Positions 19,425-29,244 are shown, counted from the stretch's first letter. The stretch: 64,000 nucleotides of DNA from Bizionia saleffrena (GCF_008086175.1 NZ_VSKM01000002.1:62001-126000), one strand, 5' to 3'. Notes: a model not told the origin generated them from the letters alone. Program-made: numbers and translations.

Positions 19425-20459
19425 CTACTTAATAAACCCAATAGATCTAGCGTGTGCTATGGCTTGCTTACTAGATTCTACCAAAAGCACTGGTGTGGTT
19501 TTATAATTTTCTAAAAGACCTCTAACACGTTCCATTCGCTTATTATGATTTACACTTCTTAAATAAATTGCTTTAATTCTATCGGGATATAATTCTGCAA
19601 TTTCAATGTAGATATCGGGGTCGTGCTCACCACTATCACCAATTAAAATAAAAGGCAAATTGGGATATGTTTCAAGTAAATTTACAATCTCCTTTTGCTT
19701 TTGAGGTTTTTCGTCAATAGTTTTCTTTTTAAATAAACTATCAAAATTCCGCAGTAAAATAGGGCCTTTCGGAAAATCGTTTTGTTTCAAAAAGAGTTTT
19801 AGGTATCGGTATAAATTCCACGGACTATGACTCACATAAAAAATAGGATTTGCTTCGTCACCTGAAATCCCACGATGTAGTAAATGATAAAACTCTGGAG
19901 CGCCTTCTAAAGGTATACGTGCGAGTGCCGACTTAAAAATACTATTAATTATTAGTCGCCATTTTAAAAAGGACACGACGCCAGTATGCAAAATAGTATC
20001 ATCGATATCGCTGGCCACACCAAAGTTAGCTTGAGACGAGGGTATTAAAATTTCAGCCGGAAAACTATTCTTGTTTTGTATGTTACGTTTAATATTAACA
20101 TCGCTATAGCTTACTTGACAAGGCAACCATCCCTCACTATTGGTTAGAGATTCTAAACCAACCAGTTCTGCTTTCACCTTAAAATACCCTTTATTATCGG
20201 TGGTTGTTTTTAAGATTTTTCCGTTTGGTAGTTTTATATCTAATGTGGTATTTCGAACCTCATCAACCTCTAAGCGTTTATAAGAATTTATAAGTAGATT
20301 AATCCACGTTTTATTTTCGAGGTTTATATTTTCGTCCTCGAGAGCTCTACCTTTTAAATAGAAGTGCGTATTTGTGCCATAACTTTGGAACGCTATAATT
20401 TGAAGAGGATCTTTTTTAAACATACTTATCGGTATCGATCGAAACAATGAAGATATCAT
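19425..20459 (-). CDS. APP1-type phosphatase domain protein (DUF2183)
   Basis: Resembles the catalytic domain of yeast phosphatidate phosphatase App1 (HAD-like, DUF2183). The C-terminal half carries the DxDxT signature in ASDIDDTILHTGVV (about residues 151-164), YVSHSPWNLYRYL, and FILIGDSGEHDPDIYIEIAELYPDRI. The N-terminal half (GRALEDE, LPNGKILKTTTDNKGYF) looks like a beta sandwich. No signal peptide is seen. The substrate in bacteria is unknown. It converges on thiF with only seven bases between stops. A terminator at 20467-20498 separates it from the pyrophosphatase gene upstream. Confidence 0.85.
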   Translation of the reverse strand: MISSLFRSIPISMFKKDPLQIIAFQSYGTNTHFYLKGRALEDENINLENKTWINLLINSYKRLEVDEVRNTTLDIKLPNGKILKTTTDNKGYFKVKAELVGLESLTNSEGWLPCQVSYSDVNIKRNIQNKNSFPAEILIPSSQANFGVASDIDDTILHTGVVSFLKWRLIINSIFKSALARIPLEGAPEFYHLLHRGISGDEANPIFYVSHSPWNLYRYLKLFLKQNDFPKGPILLRNFDSLFKKKTIDEKPQKQKEIVNLLETYPNLPFILIGDSGEHDPDIYIEIAELYPDRIKAIYLRSVNHNKRMERVRGLLENYKTTPVLLVESSKQAIAHARSIGFIK

Positions 20460-20466
20460 TTTTCAT

Positions 20467-20498
20467 AAAAAAACCACAGGATATCCTGTGGTTTTTTT
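20467..20498 (-). terminator. Terminator after the membrane pyrophosphatase gene
   Basis: A perfect 32-base palindrome, AAACCACAGGAT meeting ATCCTGTGGTTT at 20482/20483 with A and T tracts outside, 18 bases beyond the pyrophosphatase stop codon. It precedes the APP1-like gene start by eight bases, so that gene needs read-through or a promoter inside this stretch. Confidence 0.88.
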
Positions 20499-20516
20499 CT
20501 AAATATTAAATCGTGG

Positions 20517-23015
20517 TTAGCGTTTGTCTTTTATTTTAATCTTAAAATCCTCTACCTTTTTTAACTGGTTTCTTACTTCATCCTCGGTGCCCGTAAATTC
20601 TTGAGTTTCAACTTGCGTTTCACCGTTAATATTACGTTCTATAGTTACAACAGCCTTAACCATATTGTTGGTCTCATTTTTTGTCATTTCTACAGACGTA
20701 TACGTACTATTTGATGATACATTTCCTGCTGCTTCTTCTTTACTTATAAATTTCACAGTTTCTGTGCCGTCTAAAACGTGCTTTTCCCCATTTTCATCAA
20801 TCCAGATATTAACTTCTTGTTGTTTTTCAACGGAAACAGAATCCGAATGATCTCCTAAAATAGGTGCAATTACCAATCCGATTAAACACGTTAGTTTAAT
20901 TAAAATATTCATTGAAGGCCCAGACGTGTCTTTAAACGGATCACCGACAGTATCTCCAGTAACTGCGGCTTTATGAGCATCAGACCCTTTAAAAGTCATA
21001 ACACCATTGATTTTTACCCCAGCCTCAAATGATTTTTTTGCATTATCCCAAGCACCGCCAGCATTATTTTGAAAAATTGCCCACAACACACCAGATACCG
21101 TAACACCTGCCATATACCCGCCAAGCATTTCGGCAATATCTAAAGAGTGCATACCGAACGCCATTGGTACAAACGCAATAACTAAAGGAAAACCAATGGT
21201 TAACAAGCCGGGTAACATCATTTCTCTTAAAGACGCTTTGGTAGAAATATCGACACATTTATCGTATTCTGGTTTCCCTGTACCTTCCATAATTCCCGGG
21301 ATCTCTCTAAACTGTCTACGCACTTCTTGCACCATTTGCATTGCTGCTTTACCTACAGCATTCATTGCTAAAGCAGAAAACACAACCGGAACCATTCCAC
21401 CTACAAATAGCATTGCTAACACTGGTGCTTTAAAAATATTAATACCGTCGATTCCTGTAAACGTTACGTAAGCCGCGAATAAAGCCAAAGAAGTTAGTGC
21501 TGCCGAAGCAATCGCAAATCCTTTTCCGGTAGCAGCTGTTGTATTCCCTACAGAATCTAATATATCTGTGCGTTGGCGAACGATGGGTTCTTGCTCGCTC
21601 ATTTCGGCAATTCCACCGGCATTATCTGAGATTGGTCCGAAAGCATCTATCGCTAGTTGCATTGCTGTCGTTGCCATCATCGCCGAAGCCGCCAAAGCCA
21701 CTCCATAAAACCCTGCAAAGGCATACGATGTCCAGATTGCCGCTGCAAATAACAATACTGAAGGAAACGTAGAAATCATACCCGTTGCTAAACCTGCAAT
21801 AATATTTGTTCCTGCCCCCGTGCTTGATTGTTCAACAATTTTTAAGATTGGTTTTTTACCCAAACCGGTATAATACTCAGTTACTGAAGAAATAACAGCC
21901 CCCACAAATAAACCGACTAAAGTGGCATAAAACACCCGCATAGAAGAAATTTCCTTCAAACCTTCTCCAAAATAATTCATCATCATTTTTTCTGGAAGCA
22001 TCCAATAACACAAACCAAAACAGGCGATCGCTACTAAAATAATCGAAGTCCAATTTCCAATATTTAGGGCACCCATAACCTCAGTTTCTTTAGCGTCATT
22101 ATTTTTAATTTTCACGAGCATCGTCCCAATAATAGAAATAATAATTCCTACACCTGCAATCGCCATTGGTAGTAAAATAGGACCGATACCTCCAAAAGCA
22201 TCGTCTATGTTTCCACCCATATCTTTAATTACATAATTCCCTAATACCATTGCGGCCAACACGGTCGCCACGTAAGACCCAAATAAATCGGCACCCATTC
22301 CGGCAACATCCCCCACATTATCCCCTACATTATCGGCAATAGTTGCAGGATTTCTAGGATCGTCTTCTGGGATTCCAGCCTCTATTTTACCCACTAAATC
22401 GGCACCAACATCGGCTGCTTTAGTATAAATTCCGCCTCCCACACGCGCAAATAAGGCTATGGATTCTGCGCCTAGAGAAAAACCTGCTAGGGTTTCTAAA
22501 ACAATAGTCATTTTATCGGTTGAGATCCAAACGCCATCCATAAAAAAATAAAAGAAAAAGATAAAGAATGTCGTCAGCCCTAATACAGCTAAACCTGCAA
22601 CACCAAGTCCCATTACGGTACCACCACCAAAAGATATTTTTAAGGCATTTGGCAAACTAGTTTTTGCGGCTTGCGTTGTTCTTACGTTTGTTTTTGTAGC
22701 GATTTTCATTCCCATATTACCAGCGAAAGCCGAAAATATAGCACCAAAGATAAAGGCGACAACTATTAACCAATGTGTCGTATCGACCACTTGAGAAACG
22801 ATAAATAATAGCACACTAACTATAATTACAAAAACGGTTAGGAGCCTATATTCTGCGCCCAAAAAAGCGAGGGCTCCTTTATAAATGTGATCTGAAATCT
22901 CTTTCATTTTACCATCTCCAGCATCTTGTTTTAAAACCCACGTTCGCTTTATCCACATATAAATTAAACCCAAGAATGCCATAGCAATTGGCATATAAAT
23001 CATCATTGACTCCAT
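20517..23015 (-). CDS. hppA: Ion-translocating membrane pyrophosphatase
   Basis: Integral membrane pump that couples hydrolysis of pyrophosphate to H+ or Na+ export. About 16 transmembrane segments are visible. The catalytic signature [20 protein letters not shown] and the following [19 protein letters not shown] are intact. The sequence [10 protein letters not shown] has Ala where K+-independent enzymes have Lys, pointing to the K+-dependent class; H+ versus Na+ cannot be decided by eye. The frame extends to a TTG at 23096, but ATG 23015 (MESMMIYMP) is the natural start, giving 832 residues. A hydrophilic tail of about 110 residues follows the last membrane segment, which is unusual. Confidence 0.95.
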   Translation of the reverse strand: MESMMIYMPIAMAFLGLIYMWIKRTWVLKQDAGDGKMKEISDHIYKGALAFLGAEYRLLTVFVIIVSVLLFIVSQVVDTTHWLIVVAFIFGAIFSAFAGNMGMKIATKTNVRTTQAAKTSLPNALKISFGGGTVMGLGVAGLAVLGLTTFFIFFFYFFMDGVWISTDKMTIVLETLAGFSLGAESIALFARVGGGIYTKAADVGADLVGKIEAGIPEDDPRNPATIADNVGDNVGDVAGMGADLFGSYVATVLAAMVLGNYVIKDMGGNIDDAFGGIGPILLPMAIAGVGIIISIIGTMLVKIKNNDAKETEVMGALNIGNWTSIILVAIACFGLCYWMLPEKMMMNYFGEGLKEISSMRVFYATLVGLFVGAVISSVTEYYTGLGKKPILKIVEQSSTGAGTNIIAGLATGMISTFPSVLLFAAAIWTSYAFAGFYGVALAASAMMATTAMQLAIDAFGPISDNAGGIAEMSEQEPIVRQRTDILDSVGNTTAATGKGFAIASAALTSLALFAAYVTFTGIDGINIFKAPVLAMLFVGGMVPVVFSALAMNAVGKAAMQMVQEVRRQFREIPGIMEGTGKPEYDKCVDISTKASLREMMLPGLLTIGFPLVIAFVPMAFGMHSLDIAEMLGGYMAGVTVSGVLWAIFQNNAGGAWDNAKKSFEAGVKINGVMTFKGSDAHKAAVTGDTVGDPFKDTSGPSMNILIKLTCLIGLVIAPILGDHSDSVSVEKQQEVNIWIDENGEKHVLDGTETVKFISKEEAAGNVSSNSTYTSVEMTKNETNNMVKAVVTIERNINGETQVETQEFTGTEDEVRNQLKKVEDFKIKIKDKR

Positions 23016-23125
23016 ATTTTTAGTTGTTTGATTAGTTAATAACCTCACTAATGTAGGAAAATAATGTGATAGTAAAACCAAATAATTAACTAACAATTAA
23101 ATAACTAAAGAATTTTGCGCATTAA

Positions 23126-23153
23126 AAAACCCACTCGAAATGAGTGGGTTTTG
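23126..23153 (-). terminator. Terminator of the M1 peptidase gene
   Basis: Stem CCCACTC (23130-23136) with GAGTGGG (23142-23148), extended by flanking A and T bases. On the minus strand it leads into six T. It lies about 25 bases after the stop codon at 23175. Confidence 0.88.
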
Positions 23154-23174
23154 AAAAACTAAGGACTGTACTAT

Positions 23175-25481
23175 TTAATCTTTTGTCTTGTCTTTAAAAG
23201 CATCAAATTCGCTTTGTTGCACTTCTCTTGGCCACGAATTATTTGCTGTATCAACATCTGCAGTTTCTAACTTAGGATCTACAGTTATTTTTACAATTTC
23301 TTTTCCTGAAGCAATTACTTTACTCACTTCTTTATCGTTGAGTCTCCATATTTGCGCCGGATATTTTTCAGTTTTACTTGTACCATCGGCATAAGTAAAT
23401 TCTACAATTACAGGCATTACTAATCCGCCTGGTTTATTAAAGGTAACCTCGTAGAAGTATTTAGGCTGCTCCATTTTAGCTCTTTCTTGTGGCGTGAAGT
23501 TATCCATTAAATACTCTTTTAACGATGAGATGTCGTTTTCTAAGTCTCTATTGTTTTTCAAATCATCAGAAAATTCTTCCGTACCTTCTTCAATATAATA
23601 CACTAAACTTTTAGAATCTATATTATAACGGTCTGCAATTTCAGCACCTTCTTTATTAGGTGTTGCAGACACGTGGAATTTCTTCACTGATTTAATTCCG
23701 ATATCGACGTAATCTGTCGAGTAAAACCAACCTCTCCAATACCAATCTAAATCGAATGCCGAAGCATCTTCCATTGTACGGAAAAAGTCTTCAGGTGTTG
23801 GGTGTTTAAACATCCAACGGTTGGCATACTCTCTAAAAGCATAGTCAAATAACTCTTCACCCATAACAGTTTCTCTAAGAATATTTAAGGCTGTTCCTGG
23901 TTTTCCGTAGGCGTTATTACCAAATTGGTATGTATTTAAACCTTTGGTCATAATTGGTGCGATATAATTTTGATCACCACCCATGTAATCTACAATTTTT
24001 GCTGCTGGTCCACGACGTGAAGGATACGATGTTTGCCCTTCAGACAGTGCTGTAGGATGCCATTTTCCAAAATCTTGTTCTGCTACATATTGTACGAATG
24101 TATTTAAACCCTCGTCCATCCAAGTCCATTGGCGCTCGTCACTGTTAACAATCATTGGGAAAAAGTTATGTCCTACTTCATGAATAATAACACTCATCAT
24201 CCCAAATTTAGTTCTATCACTATAGTTACCGTCCTTATCTGGACGACCATAATTCCAGCAAATCATTGGGTATTCCATACCTTGTTGTTTTGCGTGTACT
24301 GAAATAGCCTTGTGGTAAGGATAATCGAAAGTCATTCTAGAATACGTTTTTAAGGTACTAGCTACTGCTTTTGTAGACCAATCTTCCCATAACGGATTTC
24401 CTTCTTTAGCATACAATGACACCGCCATAACGTCTCTATCTCCTAATTTAACGGCCATCATATCCCAGATGTATTTTCTTGATGACGCAAAACCAAAGTC
24501 ACGCACATTTTCTGCGTATAGTTTCCACGTTTTTGTTTTACTCGATTTACTTTTTTCAGCGCGTTCAGCTTCCGATTGCGTTACAATTACAACAGGCTCG
24601 TCGTAAGACTTTTTTGCTTTCTCGTAACGTTTCATCATTTCTTTCGAAAATACTTCTTTTCTATTGGTAAGCTTTCCGGTTCCATCTAAGATATGATCTG
24701 CAGGCACTGTAATGTTAACTTCAAAATTCCCAAATGGTAAAGCGAATTCATCACGCCCCCAGAATTGAGAGTTTTGCCATCCTTCGACATCATTATAAAC
24801 AGCCATTCTTGGATAAAACTGCGCAATTACGTAGGTTCTATTACCATCTTCCGGAAAATACTCGAACCCAGAACGTCCTCCATCTTTAACGTGGTCGTTA
24901 ATAGTGTACCACCATTTAATATTAAAAGAGAACTTTTCACCTGTCTTTAGAGATTTCGGCACTTCAACACGCATCATTGTTCTATTAATCATGTGCGTTA
25001 AAGGTTTCCCGTTAGTATCGGTAACCGATTCAATGTTAAAACCACCGTCGAACGTTTCTGCCAAATGATTTTTAGCAAAACTTGCAGCTTGTTGTACTGG
25101 CGCAACCTTACTTGATTCAATTAAAGGCGACTTAGAATCTTTAGCTCTTACGTTTTGATCTAATTGCACCCAAAGATAATTTAAAGTCTCTGGAGAATTA
25201 TTGGTATAAGTAATCGTTTCTTGACCACTAAGTATTGCTTTGTCATCGTCTAAAACAATGTCCATTTTATAATCGGCTTGCTGCTGATAATAAGCAGGGC
25301 CTGGTGCGCCAGAAGCCGCTCTAAACATATTCGGAGTAGAAAACTCCTCGTAGAGTTGTTTAAATTTATTGCTGTTTGTATGCCCCTCTTGAGGTACACG
25401 TTGGTCTTGCTGCTCTTGTTGAGCAAAAACACCGATAGTCACAAACATAAATGACAAGAAATAATACTTAATATTACGCAT
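23175..25481 (-). CDS. M1 family metallopeptidase, secreted
   Basis: Zinc aminopeptidase-family protein of 768 residues, exported by a signal peptide (residues 1-20, ending GVFAQQ). The zinc site is complete: His434-Glu435-Val-Gly-His438 and Glu457 in WMDEG, the HExxH-x18-E arrangement. The exopeptidase motif GxMEN is replaced by GMEYP in KQQGMEYPMICWN, so substrate N-terminus recognition may differ. An N-terminal beta domain (about 50-250) and C-terminal beta domain flank the catalytic part. No T9SS tail is seen. It is followed by its own terminator, and a DUF6702-like gene lies upstream. Confidence 0.93.
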   Translation of the reverse strand: MRNIKYYFLSFMFVTIGVFAQQEQQDQRVPQEGHTNSNKFKQLYEEFSTPNMFRAASGAPGPAYYQQQADYKMDIVLDDDKAILSGQETITYTNNSPETLNYLWVQLDQNVRAKDSKSPLIESSKVAPVQQAASFAKNHLAETFDGGFNIESVTDTNGKPLTHMINRTMMRVEVPKSLKTGEKFSFNIKWWYTINDHVKDGGRSGFEYFPEDGNRTYVIAQFYPRMAVYNDVEGWQNSQFWGRDEFALPFGNFEVNITVPADHILDGTGKLTNRKEVFSKEMMKRYEKAKKSYDEPVVIVTQSEAERAEKSKSSKTKTWKLYAENVRDFGFASSRKYIWDMMAVKLGDRDVMAVSLYAKEGNPLWEDWSTKAVASTLKTYSRMTFDYPYHKAISVHAKQQGMEYPMICWNYGRPDKDGNYSDRTKFGMMSVIIHEVGHNFFPMIVNSDERQWTWMDEGLNTFVQYVAEQDFGKWHPTALSEGQTSYPSRRGPAAKIVDYMGGDQNYIAPIMTKGLNTYQFGNNAYGKPGTALNILRETVMGEELFDYAFREYANRWMFKHPTPEDFFRTMEDASAFDLDWYWRGWFYSTDYVDIGIKSVKKFHVSATPNKEGAEIADRYNIDSKSLVYYIEEGTEEFSDDLKNNRDLENDISSLKEYLMDNFTPQERAKMEQPKYFYEVTFNKPGGLVMPVIVEFTYADGTSKTEKYPAQIWRLNDKEVSKVIASGKEIVKITVDPKLETADVDTANNSWPREVQQSEFDAFKDKTKD

Positions 25482-25547
25482 AGTTTGATTTTTTTTTCAA
25501 AATAGAATTTGAAATTAACATTTTAAATTATCAAGGCTTAAGGTTTG

Positions 25548-26048
25548 TTAAAACTTTAACAAACCTTTATCCTTTTGGGGAATGAGAATAAAGGATTTAT
25601 TTTTTGAATTGATATGTGTTCGTACAATATTTTTTTGATCTGGAAAAATATCAAACAACACCTCGTTTTTAATTTCGAAACTTTTAATATTCTTGACATT
25701 ACTAATTTCTAAATAACAGTTTACAATATCATCGGTATATTTTTTTCCCAGATATTTAATAGTGACTGGAGAATTGTTAATACTAATTTGAATACGGGAC
25801 AACACATATTTTTCGATATAATTATCCATTAGCGCATTGTCTATATTATCGTTCAAAACCAATGATGCATCGTAACGTTGGCGTAAAACATTCTCAAAAT
25901 CATCGATAAAGATTCGCGTAATAATTTGTACCGATTCTTGCTCTTCGAGATAATCGATTTGGGTAACGCTAACGTAATATTTGTGTGCAGCCGTAAACGC
26001 CAGTAAAGGTAAAATTAAGAGTAGTGCTATTTTTTTTAGAGTATTCAT
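25548..26048 (-). CDS. DUF6702 family exported protein
   Basis: A 166-residue protein with a signal peptide (MNTLKKIALLLILPLLAFTAA) followed directly by HKYYVSVTQIDYLEEQESVQIITRIFIDDFENVLRQRYD. I recognise this as the DUF6702 signature of Bacteroidota. The rest is beta-rich, ending FILIPQKDKGLLKF. Function is not known. It lies 66 bases upstream of the M1 peptidase gene on the same strand, a neighbourhood I have seen before for this family, so a shared transcript is likely. Confidence 0.8.
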   Translation of the reverse strand: MNTLKKIALLLILPLLAFTAAHKYYVSVTQIDYLEEQESVQIITRIFIDDFENVLRQRYDASLVLNDNIDNALMDNYIEKYVLSRIQISINNSPVTIKYLGKKYTDDIVNCYLEISNVKNIKSFEIKNEVLFDIFPDQKNIVRTHINSKNKSFILIPQKDKGLLKF

Positions 26049-26108
26049 AGTTAAAAAATTTCAATTACAAATTTAACCATTAGTTTCAAAACGTATTCCC
26101 AAAGTCTG

Positions 26109-26899
26109 TTATTCTTTAAGATTAAGATTTTTTTGATACTCTTTATATTTTTCAATCACAAAATCGAACATTTCAATATTGCCTCCGCCGATATGGTTAT
26201 TAAAATTTTCATCTTCAGCACAGAAATAGAAAAAATCCATTCTACGTGAAGTCTCTAACGGGTAATCATTAAAGAAAGCGGCTCCCAATTTAGCTATTAA
26301 TTTTTGCATAGCTTCTGTATTTGCCTCTAGTGCGACTCGTTGTTTAAGCCTTTTTGTTCTTCCAGATAACCCATTTAGTATTGGGTTTATTGGTACAGAA
26401 AGCACAAGAATCCCGATAAGCATACCTGGTTTAAAATCTCCAGCTTCCTGCAGTAGTCGTTCGCTCTTTGTTTTTCTTTTTCCTTTATAACCTGGAATAC
26501 CGACATCGTAAAAATCTATAGGTTTTTTAGCTTTCGAGTTCGCAATATCATCGTATAAGTTGCCAGATAATGTATTTCCTAATTTTACTTCAGCTAATGC
26601 ATTGACTTCGATTTCTAAATAGAGTACAATACGTTTGTTTTTAAGATGTGTTTCTGTAATTACTAAGGTTACTTTTTTATATTGAATAGAACTGATTTCC
26701 AATTGGTCATTTACAGCAACTTCAATGGTAAATTTCCCATTAGCGTCTGTAGTCGTGTTTTGATTTTGTGTGGTATTTATAACGTGAAGACCTTCAATAG
26801 CATCACTATCTTCTGAAAACACTTCGCCATCAATAACTAGTTTTTGCCCTTGAGCGTAAATAGTATAAGAATGGAAAACAAGTATGTAACTTTATTCAC
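26109..26899 (-). pseudogene. Carboxypeptidase-regulatory-like secreted protein, frameshifted after the signal peptide
   Basis: The body (from about 26858 down) reads YAQGQKLVIDGEVFSEDSDAI and then a carboxypeptidase-regulatory-like domain (TDANGKFTIEVAVNDQLEI), LSGNLYDDIAN, and an unknown C-terminal region. It has no ATG, GTG or TTG upstream of GTG 26822, which lies inside the domain. In another frame, GTG 26899 (overlapping the previous stop) opens a typical signal peptide, MNKVTYLFSILILF, that dies at a TAG. One added T in the TTT at 26858-26860 joins both into a normal exported protein like the paralogue just upstream. So it is either a recent one-base deletion or a homopolymer sequencing error. 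Confidence 0.75.
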
Positions 26900-27686
26900 C
26901 TGTCGCTTTTAAAAATAATTCGCTTTGTTTGTGTAAATAAGCGACCCGTTGAAATTCGTTACTATCCGTTAGTAATATTTCAGGGCCATCTTGAGATTCT
27001 AAAAAAGAAATGAAATCGGAGACCCTATGTACAGGAATATTATAATTTTCTATATAATAGCTTTTTGGAAAGGCATCTGCCCATTTAGAAATAGGGGTTT
27101 CTAGCCTGGGGTCTTTAAAATTACTTGTATCGTGTTTCTTGTTTTTAAATAACAACCCCACTAAAGCTCCCAAAATAGCGATAGCATCAGCTTGGTAGCG
27201 TATTTGACCTTGATTTATGGCACTATTTTCAACGGCCGAATACTTATCATCTGGCATATCGAAATTTTCAAAACTACCAAAACTAAATACAATTGGAGTC
27301 ACTAATTTAACATTAGCTACATCGGTTTCTAAATTACCGGTTAAATCATAGGGTAATAAAATCACCTCCGCTAAACTATTTATTTGTTCCACTAAATATA
27401 TTTTCAGGCTTTTTGACGCGATGACCGCCGCGGTTATTTTAGTTTTAAACGGTTTTAATTGCAGGGCAGAGACTTGAATTTCGTCGTTTAAACCCACACT
27501 AATTTTAAATTCACCATCGGCATTGGTAATAACCCCTGTATTCGTCGACGCGTTAAAAATAGTAACATTTTCTAAATCATCGACATCGACATATATATTA
27601 CCCAAAACCTGGACACGTTCTGGTTCTTGCGCATAAAAGGTAGTAACACAACATAAAAATGCTGTAAAAAGTAAAAAGCGCTTCAT
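26892..27686 (-). CDS. Secreted protein with carboxypeptidase-regulatory-like domain
   Basis: An exported protein of about 264 residues. The signal peptide MKRFLLFTAFLCCVTTFYAQ ends in the usual AQ cut. It is followed by a carboxypeptidase-D regulatory-like beta sandwich (VLGNIYVDVDDLENVTIFNASTNTGVITNADGEFKISV), then LAEVILLPYDLTGNLETDVANV and an unrecognised C-terminal part. An upstream ATG at 27722 would add 12 residues before the signal peptide; ATG 27686 is preferred because it gives a standard signal. The downstream gene is a paralogue sharing domain layout and the L-S/T-GNL motif. Function is not known; such domains are common in envelope proteins of this group. Confidence 0.75.
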   Translation of the reverse strand: MKRFLLFTAFLCCVTTFYAQEPERVQVLGNIYVDVDDLENVTIFNASTNTGVITNADGEFKISVGLNDEIQVSALQLKPFKTKITAAVIASKSLKIYLVEQINSLAEVILLPYDLTGNLETDVANVKLVTPIVFSFGSFENFDMPDDKYSAVENSAINQGQIRYQADAIAILGALVGLLFKNKKHDTSNFKDPRLETPISKWADAFPKSYYIENYNIPVHRVSDFISFLESQDGPEILLTDSNEFQRVAYLHKQSELFLKATGE

Positions 27687-27829
27687 TTGGAATGGTTTAG
27701 TAACGTAAATAAAGGTTTTCATATCTAAATATAAATTTAAAACACTTTTAAACTTTTGTTAAATATATGCTTTGCCTAAATTTACAATAATTTCTTAATA
27801 CAAATCAATCTTTAACGCTATTAACATCT

Positions 27830-28537
27830 ATGAAACATTTAATTATTGCGAGTACGTCTACCGTGTTTGGTGGCGCACCTTTAGATTACATTTTAGACGC
27901 CCTCACAGAGTTATATAAAAATACAGATACTATATTATTTATTCCGTATGCAAGGCCTGGCGGCATATCTCACGAAGAATACACTAATAACATACAACTA
28001 GTATTCAATAAAATAAACAAAAAAGTAGTTGGCATTCACGAATTTGAATCGCCAACAGAAGCGCTTCAAGAAGCAAAAGGCATTTACGTTGGTGGAGGAA
28101 ACACCTTTGTTTTAGTTAGTCAATTATATAAAAGCAACTGTATAAACACCCTAAAGGAGGTCGTTTTAAAGGGAACGCCGTATTTAGGCACAAGTGCGGG
28201 AAGCAATATTTGCGGTTTAACAATGAGCACGACAAACGATATGCCTATTGTGTACCCGCCAAGTTTTAAAACATTGGGTTTTGTGCCCTTCAATATAAAT
28301 CCGCATTATTTAGACCCTATCGGCGGCAATACACATATGGGTGAAACCCGCGAAACGCGAATTAAAGAATTTCATCATTACAATACGCCCCCTGTTGTGG
28401 GATTAAGAGAAGGAAGTTGGATTGAAATAAAAGGAGACACTATGCTTTTAAAAGGCCCCTTAAAAGCGATTATTTTTGAATACAAAAAAACTCCGTTTGA
28501 AATTGAAACCGGAACATCTTTAAAAGACATAAAATAA
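27830..28537 (+). CDS. pepE: Dipeptidase E (peptidase E, S51 family)
   Basis: Cytosolic serine dipeptidase that releases N-terminal Asp from Asp-X dipeptides. The nucleophile elbow GTSAGSN and the preceding IYVGGGNTFVLVSQL are the S51 signatures, and NPHYLDP supplies the conserved His region. The length of 235 matches the E. coli enzyme (229). The start ATG 27830 lies 107 bases from the divergent secreted-protein gene. The stop is followed at once by a hairpin (28539-28564). Confidence 0.93.
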   Translation: MKHLIIASTSTVFGGAPLDYILDALTELYKNTDTILFIPYARPGGISHEEYTNNIQLVFNKINKKVVGIHEFESPTEALQEAKGIYVGGGNTFVLVSQLYKSNCINTLKEVVLKGTPYLGTSAGSNICGLTMSTTNDMPIVYPPSFKTLGFVPFNINPHYLDPIGGNTHMGETRETRIKEFHHYNTPPVVGLREGSWIEIKGDTMLLKGPLKAIIFEYKKTPFEIETGTSLKDIK

Positions 28538-28538
28538 A

Positions 28539-28564
28539 AAAGCCTCATCGTGAGATGAGGCTTT
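28539..28564 (-). terminator. Terminator of tRNA-Gly, possibly shared with pepE
   Basis: Stem AAAGCCTCATC (28539-28549) with GATGAGGCTTT (28554-28564), four-base loop. The T-run is on the minus-strand side, ending the tRNA transcript. It also lies immediately after the pepE stop and may act in both directions. Confidence 0.85.
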
Positions 28565-28567
28565 AGA

Positions 28568-28639
28568 GCGAGAGACCGGGTTCGAACCGGCGACATTCAG
28601 CTTGGAAGGCTGACGCTCTACCAACTGAGCTACTCTCGC
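28568..28639 (-). tRNA. tRNA-Gly (anticodon TCC)
   Basis: A 72-base minus-strand cloverleaf. The acceptor stem is GCGAGAG/CTCTCGC, the D-arm GCTCAGTTGGTAGAGC, the anticodon loop CTTCCAA within stem TCAGC/GCTGA, and the T-arm GCCGGTTCGAACCCGG. No CCA is encoded. Confidence 0.96.
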
Positions 28640-28689
28640 GTTTCCGAGTGCAAAGATACTTAAACATTTCAGTTATTAACAAGTAATTT

Positions 28690-29115
28690 TTAAAATTTCT
28701 TTAAAAAATGATATCCGAGTATTTCATAGCCTTGATTGTAGTAAAATTTGTGCGATGGGTAATTTTGAACGTAAGTATTTAGCTCTGAAGCTTTGCACCC
28801 TTTAGATTGCGCATAATTATCGACCCATTTCATTACTATTTTACCTATACCTTGACCCTGAAATTTTTCACAAATATAAATGTGGTCTATCTCAACAGAT
28901 TTCCCTACATAATGACGCGTCATAAACCATAAACCACAGATTCCTATTAGTTTATCGTCTTTATAAACACCCAAACACTCGTAATTCTGAGTTACCATTT
29001 CTAAAAGTCGCTCTTGTAAAACAGCCTCAGAATTTGCATTATTAGACAATTTCTGCAGAAAAGGGATGATTATAAAAATATCGTTGGCGGGTATTATTTT
29101 AAATGAAATAGACAT
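28690..29115 (-). CDS. GNAT family N-acetyltransferase
   Basis: Transfers an acetyl group from acetyl-CoA to an unknown amine. The acetyl-CoA-binding motif A is clear in FQGQGIGKIVMKWVDNYAQSKG (Q/RxxGxG/A). It is preceded by the beta-strand VEIDHIYICEK and followed by LNTYVQNYPSHKFYYNQGYEILGYHFLKKF, the typical motif B. At 141 residues it is a single-domain enzyme. The frame also has a GTG at 29121, but ATG 29115 is preferred. The substrate cannot be told. Confidence 0.9.
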   Translation of the reverse strand: MSISFKIIPANDIFIIIPFLQKLSNNANSEAVLQERLLEMVTQNYECLGVYKDDKLIGICGLWFMTRHYVGKSVEIDHIYICEKFQGQGIGKIVMKWVDNYAQSKGCKASELNTYVQNYPSHKFYYNQGYEILGYHFLKKF

Positions 29116-29244
29116 AGTCACGTTTTTTCCTCAAAAGTAATTAATTTTGAATTGTAGACATATTTTTTACGCTGAAGTCTAACTAGACTATTTTAAGCGT
29201 AAGTATTGACATAAAATCACTTCTTAAATTGATATTTTTAAACA

